Below, piece by piece: positions 36,922 through 46,307 of a DNA stretch of 64,000 nucleotides. Under the pieces are notes generated by a model. That model did no database searches and was not told where the DNA came from. It saw only the letters and a list, made by a program, of their open reading frames with translations. The position numbers were made by a program, and so were the translations under genes. This stretch comes from Candidatus Denitrolinea symbiosum (GTDB taxonomy: Bacteria; Chloroflexota; Anaerolineae; Anaerolineales; Villigracilaceae), in the NCBI GenBank assembly GCA_017312345.1, contig BLAA01000004.1:124001-188000 (forward strand), given 5' to 3'. Each line of letters begins with the position of its first letter. Position 1 is the stretch's first letter.

Positions 36922-37431
36922 ATGACGCTCCGTTTTGGAATTCTCACTGTCTCTGACCGCGCCGCGCGCGGCGAACGCGCCGACCTGAGCGGACCCGCCC
37001 TCGCGGATTTCATCCGCGCCCGCGGCTGGAACGTCTCTCGCGCGGACGTTGTGCCGGACGACCGCGCCCTCATCGCTTCCACGCTGACGGACTGGTGCGC
37101 CCGCGGCGACCTCGACATCCTCCTCACCGCCGGCGGGACGGGCTTCGCCCCGCGCGACGTCACCCCCGAAGCCACCGGCGACGTGATCGAGCGCGAAGCC
37201 CCGGGCCTCGCCGAGGCCATCCGCGCCGAATCGCTGAAGATCACTCCCCACGCCATGCTCTCGCGCGGGCGGGCGGGCATCCGCGGCCGGACGCTCATCA
37301 TCAATCTGCCCGGCAGTCCCAAAGGCGCGGTGGAGAGTCTACTGGCGGTGGCGGAGGCGCTGGAGCACGCGGTTCAGTTGTTGAGGGAGGATGGAAATGC
37401 CGAGGCGGGACATACGCGGCAAGAGCAGTAG
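36922..37431 (+). CDS. Molybdenum cofactor protein MoaB/MogA family
   Basis: This 169-residue protein has the MoCF-binding motif LDILLTAGGTGFAPRDVTPEATG and LPGSPKGAVESL, which bind molybdopterin. MogA/MoaB enzymes adenylate molybdopterin before MoeA inserts molybdate. A moeA gene lies at 56 kb. The start at 36922 was chosen as the first ATG before the conserved FGILTVSDRAARGERADLSG. The C-terminal tail runs to the edge of an RHS fragment, so the last residues may have been changed by that insertion. Confidence 0.88.
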   Translation: MTLRFGILTVSDRAARGERADLSGPALADFIRARGWNVSRADVVPDDRALIASTLTDWCARGDLDILLTAGGTGFAPRDVTPEATGDVIEREAPGLAEAIRAESLKITPHAMLSRGRAGIRGRTLIINLPGSPKGAVESLLAVAEALEHAVQLLREDGNAEAGHTRQEQ

Positions 37432-37453
37432 AGACGCGGGAAAGCCGTCGGGC

Positions 37454-37723
37454 GAAGTGAGATTCACCACCGGGAACAAGACCCTCCCTACGCGCTACAC
37501 GTTCACGGGACAATGCAGTTACGTCAGCGATGGCGCCACGGACTTGGGCAACGCGGGGTTGGGGTTGATGTTCTACAATGCTCGCTGGTATGACCCTTAT
37601 CTTAACCGCTTTACCCAGTCTGATTCCATTTTGCCATCCGCATTCGAAGCTTTCTTGGGCGTAAATTCGCCGGGATGGACTGGTTCGGACTTGGAATGGT
37701 TATTTACAACGCCTGATTGGTAA
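37454..37723 (+). pseudogene. RHS core fragment (C-terminal end of a core)
   Basis: The frame encodes the final part of an RHS repeat core: GEVRFTTGNKTLPTRYTFTGQ, then GLGLMFYNARWYDPYLNRFTQ, the hallmark at the core/tip junction. A short unrelated tail follows. The many YD repeats that should precede it are missing and no start codon or signal belongs to it, since it starts right at the end of the MoaB/MogA gene. It is a displaced fragment of a polymorphic toxin-type gene. Confidence 0.85.
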
Positions 37724-37747
37724 AAGTGTTGAGGGAGCACGTCGAAC

Positions 37748-38209
37748 ATGAAAATCCCAAAAGGGTTTCTAGTTTTTTTCTGTATCTTGGGAATTGTGCT
37801 CTGTCTTTCCCTATTCCTGTCTGAATTTCTGCGAAGAGACGACTGGAAGAAAGAGACAACTCCATTGTCAAAAGAAACTGTCACAACTTTGTGCAAGAAC
37901 TTGTTGCTAAACAATCAAGATCCCTTGTGCAACGGTTTCAAAGATGTCTACGCTATCGATTTTGCTGATGTGTTTGAAGACACTTTCCTTCCAGCGACTG
38001 GAAACCCTGCAACGTATCAGGATGTGGAAAATAAAATTGGAGATTACAAAGTTGAATGCCAACCAGTTGTGCATTTGCCAGCATCGGGCTACAGTTACTT
38101 TAGGTGTTTCTACGATTTGAACGGCGACGGATATTGGAGATACGCTTTCTATTTCTATTATCCTAGCGAAACACTTTTTAGTATTCGCGCTGGCAGCCCA
38201 AACGATTAA
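37748..38209 (+). CDS. Single-pass membrane protein of unknown function beside RHS debris
   Basis: This 153-residue protein has one N-terminal membrane helix (residues 6-26) and an extracytoplasmic domain with four cysteines and many aromatic residues (YWRYAFYFYYP). GAGGGAG lies upstream. Its GC content is clearly lower than that of the genes around it, which points to transfer. The position between two RHS fragments suggests a cargo, tip-associated or immunity gene, but I recognise no family. Confidence 0.6.
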   Translation: MKIPKGFLVFFCILGIVLCLSLFLSEFLRRDDWKKETTPLSKETVTTLCKNLLLNNQDPLCNGFKDVYAIDFADVFEDTFLPATGNPATYQDVENKIGDYKVECQPVVHLPASGYSYFRCFYDLNGDGYWRYAFYFYYPSETLFSIRAGSPND

Positions 38210-38295
38210 TCTCTCCTCTCGCGCCTTACCAATTCCATACTCTCCTCCTTCGGCGGTGAAAGCGCCTGTTCTGCGCCGAACAGTTCGCGCAGACG

Positions 38296-38760
38296 TTGTG
38301 CGATGGCGAGCCTGGGCAGGGCGCGTACGATGAGACGTATCAATACGACCCCGCTACTGGAAATCTCAAAGCCAAAGGCGATATGACGCTGGATTATCTC
38401 GATTCGAACCATGTCCATGCTGTGCCGAATGCCAATGGCAACACCTACTCCTACGATTCCAACGGCAACCAAACCACGCGTCACATCGGGAGCGACATCT
38501 TCTATTTGATTTACGACGTAGAGAATCGCCTCGTGGAAGTGAAGAAGAACAACGTCGCCATCTCGCAATTTACGTATGACGGCGACGGGAAGCGTGTCAT
38601 GTTCGTGATTGACGGCGAGACCGTCCGCTTCGTGGGCGGCTACTACGAGCGCAAAGGCAGCGAGATCACAAAGTATTACATGGCTGGCGCGCTCAGAGTC
38701 GCGATGAGAAAAGTCACTTCCCAAGCGGGCGTAATGAGACGGGGCGGAAGGAAAGCATGA
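38296..38760 (+). pseudogene. RHS/YD-repeat fragment
   Basis: The frame encodes YD-type repeats: YQYDPATGNLKAKGDMTLDY, NTYSYDSNGNQTTRHIG and VENRLVEVKKNNVAISQFTYDGDGKRV, then the YYMAGALRVAMR stretch that usually precedes the core end. The core end itself (FYNARWYDP) is not here but occurs 0.7 kb upstream, in reverse order. It stops at an unrelated sequence. No signal or proper start is present. It is a relic, not a working RHS protein. Confidence 0.82.
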
Positions 38761-38775
38761 TTTGTTTTCCCCTTT

Positions 38776-39816
38776 TCAGGTTCTGCGAACAGAGTTCTTT
38801 TGCTGATAAGCCGCGATCAGCATGATGCCGCCGATGAGTATCAGGATAACCGACTGAACGAGGATCGGCTGAGTCACGCCTGAAACCGCGTCGCTGACCA
38901 GGCTGCGGATCAAGTTCAGGATGGACGCGGGCAGGGAGGCGGGCAGGCGCGGCGCGACGTAGGCGGCGAATCCCAGCCCAAGGAGGGCGGAAGCGGCGAC
39001 CGAGACGAAGGTCCCGAAGAGTCCCGCCGCAAAGAGCGGAATCCCCCACCAGGTCAGAATGTCCCGCCAGCGGCGGACGGCGAGAATCCCGACGAGGAGC
39101 AGAAGTCCGAGCGGGAGCAGGAAGCTGAGGCGCATGAGCGTCCGCAGGCTGCGGAGCGATTTCAGCGGGCTTTCAGCGCCGACCTTGCTGGGAGTCAGGT
39201 CCACGCTGTCGGGGATGGAGGCGGCGATGGCTTGAACCTGGCTTTGGATGAGCGGCTGGAACAGGTCGAGCAGGCTGTCGGACGGGTTGCACAGCATGAA
39301 CGAGGGCGCCTGCCCGAAGAGACTGCCGACGGTGAGTTGGGCGATCTGCTCGAACGAACAGGCGGGCTGGGCGCGGACGATCCCGAACAGGGCCTCCGTC
39401 CCCGCGGGCCCAGCGAGGTGGTTTTTGAACGCCGTCAATGAAACGACGACCGCCTCGCTTTTGCCGTTCAGGTAGTCGAAGACCGAGGCGACGGCCTGCT
39501 CGGTCATCGGGCGGCTGACTTCGGGAGGCAGGAGGGCGCGGAAGAGCGCCTCCCAGTTTTGGGCGGGGACCAGGTTCAGGTAGTTGCGCGCGCTGTTTGG
39601 ATCGTCGGAGGCGGGCGCGCCCATCACGGTCTCGGCCGCGAGCGCGGGGAGTCGGTCGTAGAAGTTTTGGCGGTCCAGCGCGGCAAGATAGAAGTCCGCG
39701 TCGAAGAGCCGCCGCTCCGCGTTGACGAGCAGCAGCGCGAGTCCCGCGGTCAGCGCGAACAGCGCCGCGCAGACGGTGGTGAGGAATTTCGAAAACGGAT
39801 CGAGGGAATTTCTCAT
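38776..39816 (-). CDS. Membrane protein of unknown function
   Basis: This 346-residue protein has an N-terminal membrane helix (residues 12-32), a long extracytoplasmic region of about 180 residues with two cysteines (PACSFEQ and MLCNPSD) that may form a disulfide, and four helices at the C-terminus. No family motif is recognised. The region between its start and the LLM-type gene holds a strong hairpin. It could be transcribed with that gene if the hairpin is leaky. Confidence 0.7.
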   Translation of the reverse strand: MRNSLDPFSKFLTTVCAALFALTAGLALLLVNAERRLFDADFYLAALDRQNFYDRLPALAAETVMGAPASDDPNSARNYLNLVPAQNWEALFRALLPPEVSRPMTEQAVASVFDYLNGKSEAVVVSLTAFKNHLAGPAGTEALFGIVRAQPACSFEQIAQLTVGSLFGQAPSFMLCNPSDSLLDLFQPLIQSQVQAIAASIPDSVDLTPSKVGAESPLKSLRSLRTLMRLSFLLPLGLLLLVGILAVRRWRDILTWWGIPLFAAGLFGTFVSVAASALLGLGFAAYVAPRLPASLPASILNLIRSLVSDAVSGVTQPILVQSVILILIGGIMLIAAYQQKNSVRRT

Positions 39817-39833
39817 GCGCTTATCGAGTACGC

Positions 39834-39868
39834 AAAGCGACAGTCCCTTCAGCGGTGACTGTCGCTTT
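39834..39868 (-). terminator. Hairpin after the LLM oxidoreductase gene
   Basis: AAAGCGACAGTC pairs perfectly with GACTGTCGCTTT (12 bp, 11-base loop). The T tract is short, so termination may be partial. Confidence 0.6.
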
Positions 39869-39887
39869 GTCGTCGGGCGAAGTCCGC

Positions 39888-40883
<996 letters not shown>

Positions 40884-40921
40884 GTTAATTTTCCTTTTAG
40901 TCGTCAGATGATGTGAGACCT

Positions 40922-40927
40922 ATTATA
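40922..40927 (-). promoter_or_regulatory. -10 element of the LLM oxidoreductase gene
   Basis: TATAAT on the minus strand lies about 38 bases before the ATG at 40883. The -35 is weak. Confidence 0.5.
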
Positions 40928-40960
40928 GCGTAAGACAAACGCACAACGGACGCGTCAACG

Positions 40961-42289
40961 CTACAACGCCTGCAACCGTTTCCACACCTGCGGCGCGAGT
41001 TCGCGCGCCCGCGCGGCGAGACGTTCCTCGTCCATCGTCAGAATCTGCTTGTTCCTCATCAGGATTTTGCCGCGGCAGACGGTGGTGTCCACGACGGAAT
41101 CGGTCATGCCGAAGATGAGATGACCGAGGAAGTTGCTCTCGTCCATCGGCGTGGGCGGGATGTAGTCGAGGATCGCCATGTCGGCGGGACGTCCCTCGGC
41201 CAGTTCGCCAAGTCGGATCCCGAACTGACGCTCCGCGAGGTCGGCGTTGTTTTGCAGGAGCAGTTGCGGCGCCTCCGTGAATGCGACGCGCGGGTCGCGG
41301 TTGTCGAGACGATGGAGCAGGTAGGCGGCGCGCATCTGGGTGAGCATGTCCGAGTTCATGCCGTCCGTGCCGAGTCCCACCAGGATGCCCTTGCCGAGCA
41401 TCTTCAGGATTTGCGTCACGCCGACCGCGTTGTTCATGTTCGATTCGGGGTTGTGGACGATGCTGGTCCGTGTGTCGGCGACAATGTCCATCTCCTCCTC
41501 GTCAATGTGGACGCAATGCACGAAGATGGATTTCTCGCCCGTGACGTTCAACCGATCCAGCCGCTTCACGGTCGGGACGCCGTACTTTTCGAGGGAATCC
41601 TGGCGGTCGGCCGCGTCCTCCGCGACGTGGATGTGGCAGCCGACGCCCGCGTCTCGCGCGATGCCGACGCACTTCTCAACCGTGTCGTCCGCGACGGTGA
41701 ACGAGGCGTGCAGTCCCATCATGGCCGCGATCTGGCCGTCGCCTTTGCCGACCTTTTTGATGAAGCGTTCGTTCTCTCGAATGCCCTCCCCGTGGACGTT
41801 GCGGTCCGAGACCTCGTAGCACAGCGAGGCGCGGACTCCCGCCTGCCGCACCGCGGACTCGATGATGTCGAGCGAGCCGTCGCTGGCGGAGGGGGAGGCG
41901 TGATGGTCAATGATGGTCGTCGTCCCGTTGCGGATGCTCTCGATCAGCGGGATCTGCGCCGAGAGCAGGATGTCGTCGCCGACGATGGCGCGGTCCACTT
42001 TCCACCACAGGCGTTCGAGGACTTCCACGAAGTTGGAGGCGGGCTCGCCAGGGATCGCCATGCCGCGCGCCAGTGTGGAATAAAAATGATGGTGCGCGCA
42101 GATGAAGCCTGGCAGGACGACTTTGTTCGAGCAGTCCACCGAATCGGCGTCGGGATATTTTTGCTTCATCTCCGCGGCCGCGCCGACGGCGATGATATTC
42201 TCGCCATCCGTCACGACCGAGCCGTTCCAGAGCACGCGGTTATTTTTGCCGAGGGTGACTACGATCCCGTTTTCAAATCGAGTGGTCAT
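40961..42289 (-). CDS. ssnA: Aminohydrolase SsnA-like
   Basis: This 442-residue metal-dependent amidohydrolase has GFICAHHHFYSTLARGM (metal histidines), TTTIIDHHASPS, HIHVAED, FVHCVHID and GLGTDGMNSDM. These, with the closing VWKRLQAL, follow SsnA of enteric bacteria, where the gene sits with selenium/molybdenum-dependent purine oxidases. It probably deaminates or hydrolyses a purine-like ring. AAGGAAGGA precedes the ATG. It may share its strand with the LLM enzyme downstream (77-base gap). Confidence 0.85.
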   Translation of the reverse strand: MTTRFENGIVVTLGKNNRVLWNGSVVTDGENIIAVGAAAEMKQKYPDADSVDCSNKVVLPGFICAHHHFYSTLARGMAIPGEPASNFVEVLERLWWKVDRAIVGDDILLSAQIPLIESIRNGTTTIIDHHASPSASDGSLDIIESAVRQAGVRASLCYEVSDRNVHGEGIRENERFIKKVGKGDGQIAAMMGLHASFTVADDTVEKCVGIARDAGVGCHIHVAEDAADRQDSLEKYGVPTVKRLDRLNVTGEKSIFVHCVHIDEEEMDIVADTRTSIVHNPESNMNNAVGVTQILKMLGKGILVGLGTDGMNSDMLTQMRAAYLLHRLDNRDPRVAFTEAPQLLLQNNADLAERQFGIRLGELAEGRPADMAILDYIPPTPMDESNFLGHLIFGMTDSVVDTTVCRGKILMRNKQILTMDEERLAARARELAPQVWKRLQAL

Positions 42290-42370
42290 GTGTCCTTCCT
42301 TTTTGAGTGTGATGAGCGACGCGGCGCGTTTTGCGATATTTATTAGAAATCATATCGGCGTTCTTTTTCT

Positions 42371-42622
42371 GCCGCGAATGGCGCGAATTTCACGAAAGAG
42401 TCCACTGAAACAAGGCAATCTCACCGCCAAGCGCGCGAAGGTCGCTAAGAAAAACCAAATTTCGGATTCATTTTTAATGAAAGCTAAGTGAATCTTCAAA
42501 ATTCTTAAATCGTTTTTAAATTTCTTCGCGTTCTTTGCGGTCTTAGCGGTAAGAAATGGTTTTTTCAGTGAAGTCACGAAAAATCTTGAAAATTCGCGCG
42601 CATTCGTGAAATTCGCGGCCGA
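42371..42622. repeat. Long imperfect inverted repeat between ssnA and cofC
   Basis: The 42290-42662 gap holds no gene. Its left part (42371-42454) contains GCGCGAATTTCACGAA, CCACTGAAAC and ACCGCCAAGCGCGCGAAGG. Its right part (42523-42622) carries the same three blocks as reverse complements in the opposite order. The two copies face each other around an AT-rich centre and could fold into a long hairpin. It may act as a terminator or be two inserted copies of one repeat. Confidence 0.8.
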
Positions 42623-42662
42623 GAATCTTATTTCTGAAGGAGTCTCTTCCCGAAGGGCGCGG

Positions 42663-43277
42663 TTATTCCTGATCCGCCGGCGCTTTGAATCCGTCCAACA
42701 GAGCCAGGTCTTCGGGCAGGTCCAGGTCCAGTTCGAGCGAGGGGAGTTTGACGACCTCCAGCCGCGCTCCCGCTTTCCTGGCGTGTTCACAATGCCGGCG
42801 ATACGAGCCGACGCCGAAGTCGTACTCGATCAGCCCCGCGGGAGACATCAGCAGGGCGTTGGTCCCCTCTTCGCGGCGGTCGGGGGCGATGACTACCACA
42901 GGCGGGTCTTTCGCCCGTTCGATCAACGCCCGGATGTCGGCGGGTTCGAGGAGCGGCAGGTCGGCCGGCAGGATCAACACCCCGCGCGTCGCGTGGACTT
43001 TCGCCACCACGGTCGCGCGCGCCAGCGCGGTGTTCAGGTGCGGCTGGCCGTCCTCGCGGACGGTGCGGGCGCCGTGCCTGCGCGCGACCGTCAACGCGTG
43101 CGGGTCGCGGCTCACTACCAGTACCTGTTCCAGTTCCTTCAGGCTGGTCAGCGTCTCCAGCGTATGTTTGAGAAGTTTTTCGTTTAGTTGCGCGCGCTCG
43201 TCCTCCGAGAGCGTAGTAGACAGGCGGGATTTCCCACGCCGCAGCGGTTTTACGGGAACGATGGCCCAAAGTGTCAT
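42663..43277 (-). CDS. cofC: 2-phospho-L-lactate/PEP guanylyltransferase CofC
   Basis: This 204-residue nucleotidyltransferase begins with VPVKPLRRGKSRLS, which binds the guanine nucleotide, and has LILPADLPLLEPADI and TNALLMSP. CofC activates 2-phospholactate or phosphoenolpyruvate with GTP, the first committed step of F420 side-chain synthesis. It overlaps cofD by ATGA. The sequence does not decide between the two substrates, but the nitroreductase gene nearby favours the PEP route. Confidence 0.92.
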   Translation of the reverse strand: MTLWAIVPVKPLRRGKSRLSTTLSEDERAQLNEKLLKHTLETLTSLKELEQVLVVSRDPHALTVARRHGARTVREDGQPHLNTALARATVVAKVHATRGVLILPADLPLLEPADIRALIERAKDPPVVVIAPDRREEGTNALLMSPAGLIEYDFGVGSYRRHCEHARKAGARLEVVKLPSLELDLDLPEDLALLDGFKAPADQE

Positions 43278-44188
43278 GTCGCATTTCCAATGAATTGCAG
43301 GACTTCCCGCGCCAGCCGGGCGCGGTCCGCAACCGTTTTCATATATGTATTTGTGACCAGCGTTTGAATTTTAATCTGTTTTGCGAGTTCTGAGTCCGCC
43401 GAATCCACTACGATTCCCGTGAGAAAATTCTCATAATGTCCCGCCACCGCCAGCGCCGACGGTTCGATGCCGAGTTCCGCGTACATTTTCGCGGCGGGAC
43501 CTTTCACCGTCTGCCCCGCGATGATCGGAGAGACCGCCACGCGCGGGACGGCGGACGGTGGGAGGCGGAGGACGGCCAGGATCGGATCAACGCTGACCCA
43601 CGGATTCGACGGGCAGACGACGATCGCGTCCGCCGACTCGAACGCTTCGCGCGTCCCCGCAGCGGGCGAGGCCGCCCCGAGCCCCTCAAACCGAAAGCCT
43701 TTCACGCGCGGACGGCAGCGTCGGCGGACGAAGTATTCCTGGAACGGCAGATCGCCCTCGTCCGTCTCGACGATGGTGCGGACGGGTTGGTCGCTCATCG
43801 GCAGGACGGTATGCTTCACGCCCCACGCCTTGCAGAAATCGCGCGTGACCTGCGAGAGGGACTGTCCCTCTTTCAGCCGCCGCGTCCGCTCGACGTGCGT
43901 GGCGAGGTCGCTGTCGCCGAGGTTGAACCAGTCCGCCGCGCCGAGGCGTTTGAGATTCGCCATCGCGTTCCACGTCTCGCCCGCGCGTCCCCAGCCCGTG
44001 TCGGGATTTGCCAGTCCCGCCAGCGTGTAGCAGACCGTGTCGAGGTCGGGAGAGATGGACAGCCCCAAATGTTCGAAGTCGTCGCCAGTGTTGACGATGA
44101 CGGTCAAATCTTCGGGAGGCAGGATCTGGGCGAGTCCGTGCGCTAGCTTCGCGCCGCCGACTCCGCCCGCGAGGGCGAGGATGTTCAT
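43274..44188 (-). CDS. cofD: 2-phospho-L-lactate transferase CofD
   Basis: This 304-residue enzyme has the family start [42 protein letters not shown] and [14 protein letters not shown]. CofD transfers the activated phospholactyl or enolpyruvyl unit from CofC to Fo, giving F420-0 or dehydro-F420-0. It overlaps cofC by 4 bases downstream and a nuclease-like gene by 4 bases upstream. The binding site GGAG lies rather far from its ATG. Confidence 0.94.
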   Translation of the reverse strand: MNILALAGGVGGAKLAHGLAQILPPEDLTVIVNTGDDFEHLGLSISPDLDTVCYTLAGLANPDTGWGRAGETWNAMANLKRLGAADWFNLGDSDLATHVERTRRLKEGQSLSQVTRDFCKAWGVKHTVLPMSDQPVRTIVETDEGDLPFQEYFVRRRCRPRVKGFRFEGLGAASPAAGTREAFESADAIVVCPSNPWVSVDPILAVLRLPPSAVPRVAVSPIIAGQTVKGPAAKMYAELGIEPSALAVAGHYENFLTGIVVDSADSELAKQIKIQTLVTNTYMKTVADRARLAREVLQFIGNAT

Positions 44189-44622
44189 TTTTTGTATACT
44201 TCTCCTCCCTCTTTTACAATAAGAATATGGATCTCCAGCTTTTCAAATGCCCACTTTGTTTCTTCAATCAGGCTTAGATATCGTTTAAAGTCTGGAAGTC
44301 CAATGGCAACGATACTACTTGGCGCTTTGCTTTTTCTTCGTATTGCGGAAACTAACACTTCAGAAAACCAATGCTTTGCTTGAAGTGTTGGTTGGGTCTT
44401 TTTGGCTTGACCCTGCTTTTCTCCGTCTGCATATTTATCAGACGGATATCCTTTTACTTCGATTAAAACTTCTTGATTATCTCGTTTGGCGATAATGTCG
44501 ACGCCTCGTTGTTTTGCTAATGTATCTGTTGTAATGACTTGGTAACCGATATTCCTAAAGTATGATGCAATTTTTTCTTGAACATTTCCTTCCCAGAACC
44601 AATCATTTTCTTTTTTCCACAT
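44185..44622 (-). CDS. PD-(D/E)XK nuclease-fold protein, low GC
   Basis: This 145-residue protein has [17 protein letters not shown], then the catalytic set [21 protein letters not shown]: aspartate, glutamate and lysine (E-V-K) as in restriction-endonuclease-like folds. Its GC content is far lower than that of the F420 genes on both sides. It starts after AGGAG and its stop overlaps the cofD start (ATGA). It is most likely a captured DNA-processing or defence gene that became part of the operon. Its substrate is unknown. Confidence 0.75.
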   Translation of the reverse strand: MWKKENDWFWEGNVQEKIASYFRNIGYQVITTDTLAKQRGVDIIAKRDNQEVLIEVKGYPSDKYADGEKQGQAKKTQPTLQAKHWFSEVLVSAIRRKSKAPSSIVAIGLPDFKRYLSLIEETKWAFEKLEIHILIVKEGGEVYKK

Positions 44623-44630
44623 AAGATCTC

Positions 44631-45254
44631 CTATTTTTCTATTACGATTTCGTTAGCCAGCCTCAATATCTTTTCTTTTGGCTCTTCCTCCGCCCATCCT
44701 ACAAAAATCATCGCCTGCGGCTCCCACGTTTCGGGCAATTCCAGCGCGGAGCGCGTCTCCTCTTGCGCGTAGAGCGGCCAGCAGACCCAGTTTCCGCCCA
44801 GCCCCTCGGCGTGCGCGGCGAGCAGGAGGTACGTCGCCGCGTTCGCCACGGATTGGATGGACATGACGCGCTCCTCGGGCGTATCCGCGCGGACGGCGGT
44901 CACGTCGCGGCAGAGCAGGATGAGGACGGGGGCCTCGTCAATCCGACGGGCGGACCGCGCGGCGCGCGTCTCGATCTCGGACGCGGGCGCGCCCTCGGCG
45001 GCCATGTCCGCGCGCAGGGCGGCGGCGAGGGCCTGGGCAAGTTTGGTTCTTTTATCCGCAGATTGCGCTGATCTCGCAGATAGAGTTTTGTTAATGACAA
45101 CAAATCTCCAGGGCTGGAGGTTGTGCGCGGACGGGGCGTGAGTCGCGGCGGCGATCACGCGCGAGACGGCCTCGTCCGCTACGGGGTCGGGTTTGAAGCG
45201 GCGGACGGAGCGACGCGCCCGCAGGAAGTCGAGGAGTTCGTCCGCGCTAGGCAT
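44631..45254 (-). CDS. Nitroreductase-family protein, likely dehydro-F420-0 reductase
   Basis: This 207-residue FMN-binding protein has RRSVRRFKPDPV, THAPSAHNLQPWRFVVI and GLGGNWVCWPLY, as in nitroreductases. In mycobacteria the same domain is fused to CofE (FbiB) and reduces dehydro-F420-0 to F420-0. Here it stands alone in the operon with cofC, cofD and cofE, so this role is a strong inference, though a general flavin reductase cannot be excluded. The start overlaps the PPOX gene by 8 bases. Confidence 0.8.
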   Translation of the reverse strand: MPSADELLDFLRARRSVRRFKPDPVADEAVSRVIAAATHAPSAHNLQPWRFVVINKTLSARSAQSADKRTKLAQALAAALRADMAAEGAPASEIETRAARSARRIDEAPVLILLCRDVTAVRADTPEERVMSIQSVANAATYLLLAAHAEGLGGNWVCWPLYAQEETRSALELPETWEPQAMIFVGWAEEEPKEKILRLANEIVIEK

Positions 45255-45642
45255 GAGCGTCGAAGCGCTCGGGCAGGATTTTGTAGATGACGCGCGTTTG
45301 GCCCTCCGCTTTTTTCCACGGCTGGTTGCTGTATTTCATCGAGAGGGCGTTGATGTGTTCGTCGCCGCCGCTTTCGGTGATCTCGGCCACGCGCCCGCGG
45401 ATTTGCAGATAGCGATATGGCGTTTTCGGGTCCTGGATGAGCAGCGCCACCTGCGGACGGGCGCGCATGTTGCGGTCTTTGACGCGTCCCTTGGCGGTGT
45501 TGATGAGGATGTGCGTTCCGTCGGTGTTGAACCAGACGGGCGTGACTTGCGGCGAGCCGTCGGGCATGACGGTGGCGACGTAGACGAAGGCTTTGGTCTC
45601 GTCTTTGAGCAGGTCTTGATATTCGGGGGGAAAAAGTTTCAT
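45247..45642 (-). CDS. PPOX-class F420-dependent protein
   Basis: This 131-residue split-barrel protein has FVYVATVMPDGSPQVTPVWF and ILINTAKGRVKDRNMRARPQVAL, the pattern of F420-dependent PPOX-class (Rv1155-like) enzymes. The position among F420 synthesis genes supports F420 as cofactor. It starts at 45642 after GGAG, and its stop overlaps the nitroreductase start. The substrate is not known. FMN cannot be ruled out as cofactor. Confidence 0.85.
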   Translation of the reverse strand: MKLFPPEYQDLLKDETKAFVYVATVMPDGSPQVTPVWFNTDGTHILINTAKGRVKDRNMRARPQVALLIQDPKTPYRYLQIRGRVAEITESGGDEHINALSMKYSNQPWKKAEGQTRVIYKILPERFDAHA

Positions 45643-45671
45643 GGTTGAATCTCCAAATCGGGTTTCAAGTG

Positions 45672-46298
45672 TCAGGCGAGGCGGTCGCGGAGGAAGGCGA
45701 GGGTGCGTTCCCAGGCGAGACGCGCGGCTTCTTCGTTGTATTCGGGACGGTCGCTCTCGAAGAACCAATGGCGCGTGTCGGGGTAGACGTGAAATTCGAC
45801 CTGTCTGCCCGCGGCTTTGAGCGTCCTCGCCAGTTTTTTACGGCCAGAATCGGATACAAATTCATCCGTCTCCGCGTAATGGCCGAGGAAGGCCGACTTT
45901 GTTTGCGCGAAGTCGCCGCCGCGCGCGCCGTAGAACAAAACCGTCGCGGCGATTTCCTTCGGTTTTTCCTCCACGAGCCACAGGCCCAGCCACGCGCCGA
46001 GCGAGAATCCGACCAGGCCGAGCGGCGCGCCGCCTGAATCGTTTTTCAACCGCTCGAACGCGTCGAGAATTTGATACAGGGTTGGGTCGCTCTTGATCTT
46101 TGCCTGGCGGAGTCTTTTTGCGTTGGCGGGCGTCTCGGCGGTCTCGCCGCCGTACAAGTCGGGCGCGAGGACAAGGTAGCCCTCGTTTGCAAGTCGGTTG
46201 CAAAACTGTTTGGCGAAATCGTTCAATCCCCACCAGGCGTGCAGGACGAGAATCCCGCCGCGCAGCGCGGACTTTGGGATGGCGAGATAGTCGGACAT
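45672..46298 (-). CDS. Dienelactone hydrolase family protein
   Basis: This 208-residue alpha/beta hydrolase has GGILVLHAWWGLNDFAKQFC at the start. The nucleophile motif GLVGFSLGAW carries serine at the elbow position; the histidine lies in DTRHWFFE and the aspartate in a GHYAETDEFVS-type loop. Many dienelactone hydrolases use cysteine at the nucleophile, so this one is of the serine type. AGGAGG precedes its ATG. It is inside the F420 operon, with a 9-base gap to cofE, but no F420 step needs it. Confidence 0.85.
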   Translation of the reverse strand: MSDYLAIPKSALRGGILVLHAWWGLNDFAKQFCNRLANEGYLVLAPDLYGGETAETPANAKRLRQAKIKSDPTLYQILDAFERLKNDSGGAPLGLVGFSLGAWLGLWLVEEKPKEIAATVLFYGARGGDFAQTKSAFLGHYAETDEFVSDSGRKKLARTLKAAGRQVEFHVYPDTRHWFFESDRPEYNEEAARLAWERTLAFLRDRLA

Positions 46299-46307
46299 GG
46301 AAACCTC

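Noticed and set aside
37748..38209. An RHS toxin tip
   Set aside because: The gene has its own start, binding site and membrane helix and is not in frame with the RHS fragment before it; at most it is associated cargo.
38206..38724. Minus-strand frame across the second RHS fragment
   Set aside because: Mostly antisense to YD repeats. An AGGAGGAGAG-ATG occurs near its end but opens only a few codons.
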